A stretch of DNA of 58,588 nt from Polyangiaceae bacterium. Its GTDB lineage: Bacteria > Myxococcota_A > Polyangia > Polyangiales > Polyangiaceae. Below, piece after piece: positions 46,701 to 55,017 of this stretch (positions are counted from its first letter, which is position 1; the number at the start of each line of letters is the position of its first letter). The position numbers were made by a program, and so were the translations under genes. Location: positions 1 to 58,588 of the forward strand of contig JAICQQ010000029.1 in the NCBI GenBank assembly GCA_025937785.1, given 5' to 3'. The notes beneath the pieces are model-generated. The model saw only the letters and a program-made list of their open reading frames with translations, was not told the origin of the DNA and did no database searches.

Positions 46701-47711
46701 ATGAACGCGTTTTCGAGATGGGTGGGGTTGTGTGCGTCGATGTCCCTGGCTGCGTGCGGTCATTCGTCGGATGCAGATCAAAAGCAGCAAGATGCGTACG
46801 AAGCCGCGCGTGAGCAGCGTCAGGCGCTGCTGAAGCAACTGCGGAGCACCACTCCCGAGCAGGCCAATCGCTGCGAGCTTTCGGACGGCGATTGTTTGAT
46901 CTTGGTAGGGGAGCGTCGCGAGGCGCTGTTCGCTCCGAGCGCCGCATGCGAAGCGCGCGAAGCCCCTTACGAGCGGGAGGAGTGTCAGGGCAACCTGCTG
47001 GCGAAAGAAGGCAAGCTGGCCGAGGTGACCGACTTCTATCAGTACGAGAACTGGTGCCTGGCCAAAGTGGTCGAGTGCGCGGACCAGGGCCTGCAGGCAG
47101 CCAATGACCAGGCGCTGACGGCACGTTTGGATCAGCGCCGCGAGGAGCTGTTGACCAGCACCGACGTCAGTCGGCTGTCCCTCGAAATCGGCTTTGCCCG
47201 CGAGCGCGTGAGCTACCTGCGCGCCACCCTGCCTCACGACAAGGACTCGCTCTGCGCCGACCTGGCGGAGGTGAAGAGCTGCAGGGAAAACGCGCAGCAG
47301 GTCACCCGTGAGCTCGAGACGGAACTGGCCAAAGCCGACGGCGCTTTCGATGCCAAGCGTGCGGCGGAGCTGTTCCAGCGCGAGCTGACGACGCAGGTGA
47401 GCTGCTACGAGCCCGAACACCAGTGCCTGACGCAAACGCTCGCAGGCGCGGGAGAAAACGGCGAATCGAAGCAGCACCTGAACCGCAACCTGAGCTTGCT
47501 GAAAGAGCGCGAGACGCTGCGCGCGAGCATGCAAGAGGCCGTGGTCGACGAGTGTCTGAATGCCGCCAACGCCGACTTCGGCAAGAAGGTGGAGAGCAGC
47601 TACGCGCGCTACGCCAAGAAACCCAACACCTTGTTCCGGGTGTTCCTGCACCAGGCTTACGTCAAGCTGCACTCCGCCCAAGTGAAGTGCTTGAAGCAGC
47701 ACCAAGGCTGA
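46701..47711 (+). CDS. Coiled-coil lipoprotein of unknown function
   Basis: A 336-residue lipoprotein. The signal peptide ends in the lipobox SLAAC (MNAFSRWVGLCASMSLAAC). The mature part is charged, strongly helical with Glu/Arg/Gln heptad-like stretches and regularly spaced Cys (CELSDGDC, CQGN, CLAKVVECA, CYEPEHQC). These may form disulfide-linked helical hairpins. No known domain. ATG 46701 has no strong ribosome site, and the start is inferred from the signal peptide. It lies upstream of yebC but is separated by a stem-loop, so is likely a separate unit. Confidence 0.78.
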   Translation: MNAFSRWVGLCASMSLAACGHSSDADQKQQDAYEAAREQRQALLKQLRSTTPEQANRCELSDGDCLILVGERREALFAPSAACEAREAPYEREECQGNLLAKEGKLAEVTDFYQYENWCLAKVVECADQGLQAANDQALTARLDQRREELLTSTDVSRLSLEIGFARERVSYLRATLPHDKDSLCADLAEVKSCRENAQQVTRELETELAKADGAFDAKRAAELFQRELTTQVSCYEPEHQCLTQTLAGAGENGESKQHLNRNLSLLKERETLRASMQEAVVDECLNAANADFGKKVESSYARYAKKPNTLFRVFLHQAYVKLHSAQVKCLKQHQG

Positions 47712-47717
47712 CTCTAC

Positions 47718-47730
47718 CCCCGTTTCGGGG
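47718..47730 (+). terminator. Short stem-loop after the coiled-coil lipoprotein
   Basis: CCCCG, TTT, CGGGG forms a perfect 5-base stem seven bases after the stop codon. No T-run follows, so termination is uncertain. Confidence 0.35.
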
Positions 47731-47828
47731 CTAGAAGCGGTCTCGGACTGCACGGATCTCCGCGTAATCGCTGATTTTCGCGAGTTCCGCCGAGCGCGCG
47801 CCGGCTTATGGTCGACGGAGCGGCTTTT

Positions 47829-47837
47829 TGCTAGACC
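47829..47837 (+). promoter_or_regulatory. Candidate extended -10 of yebC
   Basis: TGCTAGACC, 56 bases before the ATG at 47894, preceded by a T-run. It shares the TGCTAGA core with the HMG-CoA synthase and alaC sites. Confidence 0.4.
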
Positions 47838-47850
47838 CTCACGAAGTTGC

Positions 47851-47861
47851 CCCCTAAGGGG
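47851..47861. promoter_or_regulatory. Perfect palindrome in the yebC leader
   Basis: CCCCTAAGGGG, self-complementary around A, lies between the candidate -10 and the yebC ribosome site. Possible operator or small RNA hairpin. Confidence 0.35.
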
Positions 47862-47893
47862 TACTAGGAACTGGTCGAGAGGTTGGTCGGGAC

Positions 47894-48646
47894 ATGAGTG
47901 GTCATTCGAAATGGGCAACCATCAAGCGCAAAAAAGGCGCGAACGATGCGGCACGCGGCAAGGTGTTCACCAAACTGGTGAAAGAAATCGCTACTGCCGC
48001 CCGCATGGGCGGGGGTGACCCGGACGCCAACGCGCGCCTCAGGAAAGCCATCAACGACGCCAAGGCGCAGCAGATGCCGGGTGACAGCATCAAGCGCGCG
48101 GTTCAGCGCGGCACCGGCGAAATCGACGGCGCCAATTACGAAGAGGTTCTCTACGAAGGCACCGGCCCCGGCGGGACGCTGTTCCTGGTGGAGGGGATGA
48201 CCGACAATAGGAATCGCACCGTCGCCGAGCTGCGCAAGATGTTCGAACGGCACAACGGCAACATGGGCGGCGCGGGCACGGCGCAATGGGCCTTCGATCG
48301 ACTGGGGACCATTTCGCTCGACAAGTCTCAGGTCAGCGAGGACCAGCTGATGGAAGCCGCGTTGGAAGCCGGTGCCGAGGACTACCGGGACGAGGGTGAG
48401 ATCTGGAAGGTGTACACCCCCGTCGAACAGCTGTTCGAGGTGGTTGACTCCTTCGAAAAGAGCAAGATCGTCGTGCAAGAGAGCAAGCTCGCCTACGTGC
48501 CCAAGAACCGAAAAGAGGTCACCGGGCGCGAGGCGGAAGTGTGCATGAACCTGGTGGACGCGCTCGACGATCACGACGACGTCCAGAACGTATTCGCCGA
48601 CTTCGACATCTCCGACGAAGAGTTGGCGCGCATCAGCGGCGGCTGA
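47894..48646 (+). CDS. yebC: YebC/PmpR family translation or transcription regulator
   Basis: A 250-residue protein of the highly conserved YebC/TACO1 family. It starts MSGHSKWATIKRKKGANDA and continues with AATAARMGGGDPDANARLRK-type segments (here TAARMGGGDPDANARLRKAI), YEGTGPGGTLFLVEG and NRNRTVAELRKMF. Family members bind DNA as regulators or help ribosomes pass difficult peptide stretches. The usual length is 240-250. It is not next to ruvC as in many genomes. The start is fixed by the invariant MSGHSKW. Confidence 0.96.
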   Translation: MSGHSKWATIKRKKGANDAARGKVFTKLVKEIATAARMGGGDPDANARLRKAINDAKAQQMPGDSIKRAVQRGTGEIDGANYEEVLYEGTGPGGTLFLVEGMTDNRNRTVAELRKMFERHNGNMGGAGTAQWAFDRLGTISLDKSQVSEDQLMEAALEAGAEDYRDEGEIWKVYTPVEQLFEVVDSFEKSKIVVQESKLAYVPKNRKEVTGREAEVCMNLVDALDDHDDVQNVFADFDISDEELARISGG

Positions 48647-48703
48647 ATCGGTCCGCGCCGTTGGCGTGCGCGGGCGCGTCGCAGGCCACTCAGCAGCAGT
48701 CCC

Positions 48704-49369
48704 TCAGAAGCCAGGCAGGCGAAACTGAGTGGCCGTGAAATAAGTGAATACCATGTGCGACACGATCAGCGGCGGCAGCCTGCGGAGCATGTTTGCCATG
48801 AAGCCCCAGACCAGGCCACACCCGAGCGCCGCCAGCGGCAAGAGCGGGTTGGGGCCAGCTGGCCCTGCGAGCAGGAACGCCGTCGGCAGAATCGAGATCG
48901 AATAGAGCGCGGCCGAAAGCGGCCAGGCGCGGCGATCGCCGAAGCGTTGCATGAGCTGGTCGAGCACGAGCGCGCGCCAGACGATCTCTTCGGCGCCCGC
49001 GATCACGAGCAGCATGGCGGTCAAGACCACCGACTGTTGGAGCGCCAGCGGGTCGCCCACCACGAGATAGACGTACGCGAGCCAGGCGTACTCCTGGGTG
49101 CCGGGGGGAGCCACCAAGGGTTTGATCAACTCCGCGCCCACCAATAGCGCGAGCGCGCTCAGGGCGCCGATCGCGAAATCGCCGCCCTTGAGCTTGAAGA
49201 CGTCGCGCAGGATGCCTTCGTCCCACATACGATAGATCGCATAGGCGGCAAGGCCGCCGTAGACGACGAATATGCTAACCCAGAACCTCCAGGTCCCGCC
49301 CCACTCCGGGCGGAAAGCGATGCCGGTGCCGAGGGCGGTGCACAGCAGCACACCGAGAACGATTTTCAT
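48704..49369 (-). CDS. CPBP-family intramembrane metalloprotease
   Basis: A 221-residue polytopic membrane protein (about six helices). The CPBP/Abi motif is VIAGAEEIVWRALVLDQLM (EExxxR), followed by a late His in LPPLIVSHMVFTYF. CPBP proteins include CAAX prenyl peptidases and bacteriocin self-protection proteins; the substrate here is unknown. The ATG at 49369 overlaps the coaBC stop as ATGA, so it is translated from the same message. It is the last gene of the feoA-feoB-aag-coaBC run. Confidence 0.87.
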   Translation of the reverse strand: MKIVLGVLLCTALGTGIAFRPEWGGTWRFWVSIFVVYGGLAAYAIYRMWDEGILRDVFKLKGGDFAIGALSALALLVGAELIKPLVAPPGTQEYAWLAYVYLVVGDPLALQQSVVLTAMLLVIAGAEEIVWRALVLDQLMQRFGDRRAWPLSAALYSISILPTAFLLAGPAGPNPLLPLAALGCGLVWGFMANMLRRLPPLIVSHMVFTYFTATQFRLPGF

Positions 49370-50697
49370 TCGGTGGCCTCGTCGGACTCGAGCACGGCGA
49401 GCTTTCGAGCGACCCAGTTCAAGATGTCGTCTGCCAGCACCGGCTTGGTGCGAGTGCCGAGTTCCTGGCAATCCCGCACGCTCACCAAGAGCGCAGTACT
49501 TTCGTTGCTATCGAGAGCCTCCGAACGATTGGCGACGATCATGTCGACCCTTTTCTTGATCAGCTTCTGCCGCGCGAGACCGATCAACTCGGCCTCTGCG
49601 GCTGTTTCGAGCGCGAATCCCACGAGCAGCGGCGACTTGCCGGTCCGGCGTGCCCCGAGGCCCGCCAAGATGTCGGGGTTCGGTGTGAGCTCGAGCGTCA
49701 GCGTACTGTCGCTCCGCTTCAGCTTTTCTGGGCTCGAATCCAGCGCGCGATAGTCTGCGACCGCCGCCGCCATGATCAACACGTCCGCGTTCTCGAGCTG
49801 TGGACCGAACGCCGCTCCGAGCGCCTCCTGCATCTCGAGAGCGCTCACGACGTTGACGCGCTCGACGCCACGCGGCGTTCGCTGCTGGACCGGTCCGGCG
49901 ATGAGCGTCACCTTGGCGCCGCGCTGGGCCGCGCGTTCCGCCAGTGCGAAGCCCATCTTGCCCGAAGAGCGATTGCTCAGGTAGCGGACTGGATCGATGG
50001 CCTCGCGCGTGGGGCCCGCGCTGATCACGATGTGTCGCCCTGCCAGATCGTTCGGCGTCACCGACTCGCGGACGGCTTCGAAGATCTCCTCGGGTTCCGT
50101 CATTCTTCCGAGCCCGTATTCGCCGGAGGCGACTTCGCCGGCGACGGGCCCGATCAAGCTGAGGTTCTGCTGGGACTTCAGAATCAGCACGTTGTGCTGC
50201 GTCCGCGGGTGCTCCCACATGGCGGGGTGCATCGCGGGGGCGACCAGCACCGGGCAGCGCGAGGCCAGCACCAGCGCCGAAATCAGGTCGTTCGCGAGGC
50301 CGTGAGCCAGACGCGCCAAGCAGTCCGCCGTCGCAGGTACGATCAGCACGGCGTCCGCGCTGCGCGCCAGATCGACGTGGGGCTCTCCGGGTCGTCCGAA
50401 CATGTCGCTGTACGTGGCTTCGCCCGTCAGCGCCGAAAACGTGGACGTTTGAACGAACTTCTCCGCCGACGGCGTGACGACCACGCTCACCTTGGCGCCG
50501 TGCTTCAGCAGCAACCTCAGGAGCACGATGGCCTTGTAGGAGGCGATGCTGCCCGTCACGCACAGCACGAAGCACTTACCGGCGAGCTCGAGTTCGCGCG
50601 GCGCGCCGGCGTCGGGCGACGCCGGCGGATCGGGGGGATCGTAGGCGACGGGTGCGCCGGCTGCCGGCCTCGGTAGCTTGTCGGAACCAGAGCTCAT
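49366..50697 (-). CDS. coaBC: Bifunctional phosphopantothenoylcysteine decarboxylase/phosphopantothenate-cysteine ligase
   Basis: Two consecutive steps of coenzyme A synthesis in one 443-residue protein. CoaC half: the flavin-binding TGSIASYKAIVLL, the catalytic His in GEPHVDLARSAD and PAMHPAMWEHP (the usual PxMNxxMW position). CoaB half: ISAGPTREAIDPVRYLSNRS then GKMGFALAERA and AAAVADYR. The first about 40 residues are a Pro/Ala/Asp leader not seen in most CoaBC proteins. The ATG at 50697 gives MSSGSDKLPRPA. It lies 82 bases after aag and couples to the CPBP protease gene by ATGA. Confidence 0.94.
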   Translation of the reverse strand: MSSGSDKLPRPAAGAPVAYDPPDPPASPDAGAPRELELAGKCFVLCVTGSIASYKAIVLLRLLLKHGAKVSVVVTPSAEKFVQTSTFSALTGEATYSDMFGRPGEPHVDLARSADAVLIVPATADCLARLAHGLANDLISALVLASRCPVLVAPAMHPAMWEHPRTQHNVLILKSQQNLSLIGPVAGEVASGEYGLGRMTEPEEIFEAVRESVTPNDLAGRHIVISAGPTREAIDPVRYLSNRSSGKMGFALAERAAQRGAKVTLIAGPVQQRTPRGVERVNVVSALEMQEALGAAFGPQLENADVLIMAAAVADYRALDSSPEKLKRSDSTLTLELTPNPDILAGLGARRTGKSPLLVGFALETAAEAELIGLARQKLIKKRVDMIVANRSEALDSNESTALLVSVRDCQELGTRTKPVLADDILNWVARKLAVLESDEATE

Positions 50698-50779
50698 GCG
50701 TCGGCCCAAGGTATCCACCACAACCGCGTACCAATCAAGTGCTCGGGCACGGTCTCGCGGGCACGAGTACGGCAGGAAC

Positions 50780-51418
50780 TCAGGTGCCTGCCCGCCGCGC
50801 CGGCAAGCGGGAAATGTACGCGCTCGTCGGATCATAGAAACGCCAGGGTTTTTCGGCCCAACTGCCGGCGTAGTCGATACCGATGCGGCGCGAGCGCGCC
50901 ACCGGGACCTTCGCCGCATCGGCGAGGAATAGCTCCGAACGGCATAGGTCCAGCCCGTAGTGTCGCCGGTCGAGGCCGAGGGCCTGGCAGAGCTTTCCTG
51001 GACCGTTCGTGAGGTCGCGCCGATCAGCGGGCATGCCTCGACTCTGGGCCATCGTGGCCGCACCGACGAGCGGCTCGATGGCGCGGATAAGCACGGCGTG
51101 AGGCTCCCCCACTCGGCCGGTCACGACGTTGAAGTTCCAATGGAGCCCGTAAATCAGAAACATGTAAGCATGCCCGGCCGTTCCGTACATGGCGAGCGTG
51201 CGCGCCGTCTGGCGGCCGCCCCAGCTGTGCGCGGCGCGATCTTCCGGACCGCGATAGGCTTCGGCTTCGACGATGCGCCCCACCAGCAGGCCAAGAGGAG
51301 ACTGGTGCACCAGCAATTTGCCGACGCATTCGCGTGCCACCGTCAGCACCGGGCGTGCGTAAAAGGCACGGCTCAGACGGCGGAGGCGCCCCGCATCAAA
51401 ATCCGAGGAGCCTGCCAC
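50780..51418 (-). CDS. 3-methyladenine DNA glycosylase (AAG/MPG family)
   Basis: A 212-residue base-excision-repair glycosylase of the mammalian-type AAG fold. Features: YARPVLTVARECVGKLLVH, the catalytic Glu in GRIVEAEAYRGPEDRAAHSW, MYGTAGHAYMFLIYGLHWNF (Tyr and His that hold the flipped base) and DLTNGPGKLCQALGLD. It removes alkylated or deaminated purines from DNA. GTG 51418 lies inside the last 8 codons of feoB (23-base overlap), with AGGGT before it, so it is translated from the feoB message. Confidence 0.93.
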   Translation of the reverse strand: MAGSSDFDAGRLRRLSRAFYARPVLTVARECVGKLLVHQSPLGLLVGRIVEAEAYRGPEDRAAHSWGGRQTARTLAMYGTAGHAYMFLIYGLHWNFNVVTGRVGEPHAVLIRAIEPLVGAATMAQSRGMPADRRDLTNGPGKLCQALGLDRRHYGLDLCRSELFLADAAKVPVARSRRIGIDYAGSWAEKPWRFYDPTSAYISRLPARRAGT

Positions 51419-53540
51419 CCTGGTAGACCAAGAAGCTCGCGCCGTAGGCGAGCAGGGTCATGTAGCCGAACAAGAATGCCGGCCAGCGCCACGAACGCGT
51501 CTCCCGGCGCACGACGGAGAGGGTGCTGATGCACTGGCAGGCGAGCGCAAAGAAGACCATCAAGGACAGCCCCGTGAGCGGGCTGTAGACAGGGGTACCA
51601 TCGCGGCGCGTCGCAGCGCGAATCTTCTCCCTGAGCGGGGCATCGTCGTCGCCCATGTCGCCGATACCGTACACGAGCCCCATCGTGGATACGAACACCT
51701 CGCGCGCGGCGAAGGCGCCGATGATACCGACCCCTATCCTCCAGTCGAACCCCAGCGGCTCGATCGCGGGCTCCAACAGCTTGCCGAGCTTGCCCCCGTA
51801 GCTCTGCTCGATCGGCGTGCTCTGCTCGACCTGATGGCTGGTGGTGCGGGCGACCTCGCTGGTCTCGGTGGCGGGCTTGGGGAACGACAACAGCGCCCAG
51901 AGCACGATGGTGCACACCAAGATCACCGTGCCCGCTTCTCTCAGGAACAGCGACGAACGCTGCCACATCATGCGCAGCGTCGTGCCGACGCGGGGGAGCC
52001 GGTAGGGCGGCAGCTCGAGAATGAGCGGGACGCTCTTGCCCTTGACCACGGTTCTGCCCAGGACCCACGCCGCGAGCAGCGAGACCAGCATGCTGAACAG
52101 GTACATCCCGACCATCAACAAGCCTTGGACGGGCAGCGCTCCGAACACGTTCGTGGGCGGGAACAAGGCGGCGATGATCAGCGTGTACACCGGCAGGCGG
52201 GCGGAGCAGGTCATCAGCGGGACCACCAGCATGGTGAGCAACCGGTCGCGTTGTCGCTCCATGGTGCGCGTCGCCAAAATGGCGGGCACGGCACAAGCAA
52301 AACCCGATAGCATGGGCACGAAAGCCCGCCCGTGCAGGCCCAAGACCCGCATCACTCGGTCCATCAAGTACGCCACCCGCGCCATGTAGCCCGAGTCTTC
52401 GAGCACGCCGATGAACAGAAACAACAGCAAGATCTGGGGCAGGAAGACGACGACGTTGCCCACGCCGCCGATCACGCCCTCGGTCAACAGGTCCCTGAGC
52501 GAGCTCGGCGGTAAGAGCCCGGTCACCAGCGCCGCCAAGCTGCCGAACGCCGTTTCGATGAGCGAGATCGCCGGGTCGGACCAGGCGAACAACGACTGGA
52601 ATACGAGCAGCATCAGCGCTATGAAAATTGCGAACCCGAAGATCGGATGCAACAACACTTGGTCGATGCGTTTGGTACCTAGTCGCTCGTGAGTGGGGGC
52701 TGTCTTGCCGTAGAAGCGCGGCTCCAGGTCGTCGAGTAGTGCGTAACGTGCGGTGATGACCGCCTCGTCCAGGGTCGTGCCGGAGACGTCGCGGTGGACC
52801 GCGGTCACTCTTTCGCGCACCTCCGCCGGAACGTCGGTGAGCTCGTCGTCCTCTTCGATACTGGTCAGCGCCCAGATCGCGAGCGCGCGGTCGTGCTCGA
52901 CGTTGCGGCGCCACGCGGGAGGCAGCGCTTCGGCGACGCGGTCGACCTCTAGCGTGAGCTGGCGGCCGTATTTCGGCAGGAGCCGCGGCCGCGGTGGCGA
53001 TTTCAGAGCCGCCGCGATGGCGGAGCGCAAGGCATCGACCCCGAAGCCCGTGCGCGCGCTGACGGCCACGCAGGGCACGCCGAAGACTTCGCTGACTGCG
53101 GCGGCATCGATGGCTTTGCCAGGCGCTTCGTCGATCATGTTGACGGCGATCACGAGCGGCACACGGAACTCCGCGAGCTGGAGCGCCAAGTACAGGTTCC
53201 GCGTCAACTGCCCGGCGTCCACGACGCACACCACTAGGTCCGGGACCGGCAGCCCGTCGAGGCCCAGCACGCTCTTCAGCGCGATCTGTTCCTCGGGCGA
53301 GCGCGAGCTCAACGAGTAACAACCGGGGACATCGACCAGCTCGCTGGGCACGTCGCGGCGCCCCAAAAGTCGCACGTGCCCGATCTTCCGCTCGACGGTG
53401 ATCCCGGGGTAATTCCCGACACGAGCGTTCTGCCCCGTCAGACGGTTGAACAGGGTGGTCTTGCCGACATTCGGATTGCCCACCACCACGATGTGGGCGG
53501 GGCGCGACTCCGGTTCGATGGCGGCGGTCGAAGCGTGCAC
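51396..53540 (-). CDS. feoB: Ferrous iron transport protein B
   Basis: Inner-membrane Fe(II) transporter of 714 residues. The cytoplasmic G domain has G1 GNPNVGKTT (21-29), G2 GITVERK, G3 VDVPGCYS and G4 NMID, then a helical switch region, and about eight membrane helices with the Gate motifs from about 300 to 700. It imports ferrous iron after the G protein cycles GTP. GTG at 53540 follows GGCGG. feoA lies 12 bases upstream, the classical Feo order. FeoC is not present. The gene is probably repressed by iron through the Fur-like site before feoA. Confidence 0.96.
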   Translation of the reverse strand: MHASTAAIEPESRPAHIVVVGNPNVGKTTLFNRLTGQNARVGNYPGITVERKIGHVRLLGRRDVPSELVDVPGCYSLSSRSPEEQIALKSVLGLDGLPVPDLVVCVVDAGQLTRNLYLALQLAEFRVPLVIAVNMIDEAPGKAIDAAAVSEVFGVPCVAVSARTGFGVDALRSAIAAALKSPPRPRLLPKYGRQLTLEVDRVAEALPPAWRRNVEHDRALAIWALTSIEEDDELTDVPAEVRERVTAVHRDVSGTTLDEAVITARYALLDDLEPRFYGKTAPTHERLGTKRIDQVLLHPIFGFAIFIALMLLVFQSLFAWSDPAISLIETAFGSLAALVTGLLPPSSLRDLLTEGVIGGVGNVVVFLPQILLLFLFIGVLEDSGYMARVAYLMDRVMRVLGLHGRAFVPMLSGFACAVPAILATRTMERQRDRLLTMLVVPLMTCSARLPVYTLIIAALFPPTNVFGALPVQGLLMVGMYLFSMLVSLLAAWVLGRTVVKGKSVPLILELPPYRLPRVGTTLRMMWQRSSLFLREAGTVILVCTIVLWALLSFPKPATETSEVARTTSHQVEQSTPIEQSYGGKLGKLLEPAIEPLGFDWRIGVGIIGAFAAREVFVSTMGLVYGIGDMGDDDAPLREKIRAATRRDGTPVYSPLTGLSLMVFFALACQCISTLSVVRRETRSWRWPAFLFGYMTLLAYGASFLVYQGGRLLGF

Positions 53541-53552
53541 CGAAATTGCCGC

Positions 53553-53828
53553 CTATGCGGAAACTGCTGCGCCAGGGATCAGGGAAGCGGGGGCGGGCAG
53601 CTCGTCGGTGACTCGCACGCGGATCTGCAACGCTTCGCTCCTTCGGATCGAGAGTTGGCAACCACGCACACTGAGCTGCAGTGGATCGCCGAGCGGCGCC
53701 ACGCCGACGAAGGTAACGCGCGTGCCCGGAACCAGCCCGAGCTCCAACAGCCGCCGCCGAAAGCTGCGCTCGCCTTCGACGGCGTCGATCGCCACCACGT
53801 CGCCCACTCGCGATTCCGCTAAGGTCAT
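53553..53828 (-). CDS. feoA: FeoA-like SH3-fold protein
   Basis: A 91-residue cytoplasmic protein of the FeoA family, a partner needed by FeoB for iron uptake. It starts MTLAESRVGDVVAIDAVEGE and has the FeoA core RRRLLELGLVPGTRVTFVG, then PLGDPLQLSVRG and a terminal LSIRRSEALQIRV. The ATG at 53828 is favoured over a GTG at 53846 because the predicted promoter -10 overlaps the latter and gives a leaderless message at 53828. It is the first gene of the feoA-feoB-aag-coaBC run. Confidence 0.92.
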   Translation of the reverse strand: MTLAESRVGDVVAIDAVEGERSFRRRLLELGLVPGTRVTFVGVAPLGDPLQLSVRGCQLSIRRSEALQIRVRVTDELPAPASLIPGAAVSA

Positions 53829-53834
53829 GAAATC

Positions 53835-53863
53835 AGCGTAGCGCACCTGAAATCGACTTTCAA
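53835..53863 (-). promoter_or_regulatory. Leaderless sigma-70 promoter of feoA with Fur-like box in the spacer
   Basis: Minus strand: TTGAAA, 17-base spacer, TACGCT, then 6 bases to the ATG at 53828. The 15-base TGAAATCGACTTTCA (53848-53862) overlaps the -35 and spacer and has TGAAA...TTTCA symmetry of the 7-1-7 Fur type. Transcription would begin at the ATG itself. Confidence 0.5.
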
Positions 53864-53894
53864 ATTCACATTTTCGCGCGGGCGTCGCTTTTTG

Positions 53895-54866
53895 TCAGCG
53901 TTTCGTCCAGTTCGGCGTCGGGAACGCCTGTCTGATGCTCGCCGCGATGGCGGTGGCGTCGGTGGTCACCGGCCAAACTCGGAGCACCGAGGTCAAACCT
54001 TGGAGCATGTCCCGCGCGCTCGCGAAGCGCTGGCGCGGATCGCGTTCGAGCGCCCGATGCACGACGGTAGTGAGCCCCATCGGCAGCTCGCTGCGACGCA
54101 TGCTGAGCAAGGGTACGCGCGGATTTTGCAGCATGCGGTACACCTCGACGTCCGTGGCGGCGTGAAAAAGCCGCTTGCCCGTCAAGGCCTCCCACATGAC
54201 CACGCCGAGGCTGAACAAATCGCTCCTCGGACTGGGCGCGTCGCCGCGCACGAGCTCGGGCGCGAGATATGAAAGTTTGCCCTTCACCACGTTGGGCCGC
54301 GTGATCTGGTTCCGGTCCATCGCGCGTGCCAGCCCGAAATCGGCGAGTTTGACGCTGCCATTCTTGTCCAGAAGGATGTTGCCGGGGGTGACGTCGCGGT
54401 GGAGAATGGGAGCGAGCGAGCCGCTTTCGTCCACTCTGCCATGGGCCGCTTCCAGTGCGCGCAGCACCTCGATCGCGATGGCCGTGACGATGGGCCAGGG
54501 CGTCGGCTGCAGCATGTCGGTGTGGGCGCTGACCCATTGCCCCAAGTGGGGCCCGTCGACGAACTCGGTGACCAGAAAATGGTGGCCCCGCTCGTCGACG
54601 CGAAAATCCTGCGCCTGTACGATGTTCGGGTGCTGCAGGGCGGCGCCTACCCGGGCCTCCTCTACGAACATTTCGACCACCTCGGGGTAGTGGCGGTGCT
54701 TCGGATCGATACGCTTGATGGCGATCCAGCGCCGAAAGCCCGTGGAGCCGTGGACGAGGGCGCGCCAGACCACGGCCATCCCGCCCTGGCCGAGTTGCTC
54801 GACTAGCTCGTACCGTCCATCCAGCAGTGTTCCGGGTTGGTCAGGAGCGCTATCGTACTGTTCCAC
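53895..54866 (-). CDS. Hanks-type serine/threonine kinase with altered catalytic loop
   Basis: A 323-residue protein kinase consisting almost only of the kinase domain. Glycine loop GQGGMAVVW (26-34), ATP Lys51, catalytic loop HRDVTPGNILL and DFG at 176-178 are visible. The loop reads HRDVTP where active kinases usually have HRDLKP, so the Lys that contacts ATP phosphate is Thr160; related myxobacterial kinases carry HRDVSP, so activity is not excluded. No membrane helix or sensor follows. GTG 54866 is used. The gene lies between feoA and a PAS hybrid kinase and is transcribed with neither with certainty. Confidence 0.93.
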   Translation of the reverse strand: MEQYDSAPDQPGTLLDGRYELVEQLGQGGMAVVWRALVHGSTGFRRWIAIKRIDPKHRHYPEVVEMFVEEARVGAALQHPNIVQAQDFRVDERGHHFLVTEFVDGPHLGQWVSAHTDMLQPTPWPIVTAIAIEVLRALEAAHGRVDESGSLAPILHRDVTPGNILLDKNGSVKLADFGLARAMDRNQITRPNVVKGKLSYLAPELVRGDAPSPRSDLFSLGVVMWEALTGKRLFHAATDVEVYRMLQNPRVPLLSMRRSELPMGLTTVVHRALERDPRQRFASARDMLQGLTSVLRVWPVTTDATAIAASIRQAFPTPNWTKR

Positions 54867-55017
54867 GCGGACTCAAAAGCTCGCGACGGGTTGTGTTCTG
54901 GGTGGGAGTTTCCTGGGCGCACGCTTGGAGGACTTCACGAAAAATCAGCATAGCTCGCCGGAGCCGGACGGACCAAGCCGAATTTGGCGGCCCTGTTTCT
55001 GCGAAGCACGTCTCGAG

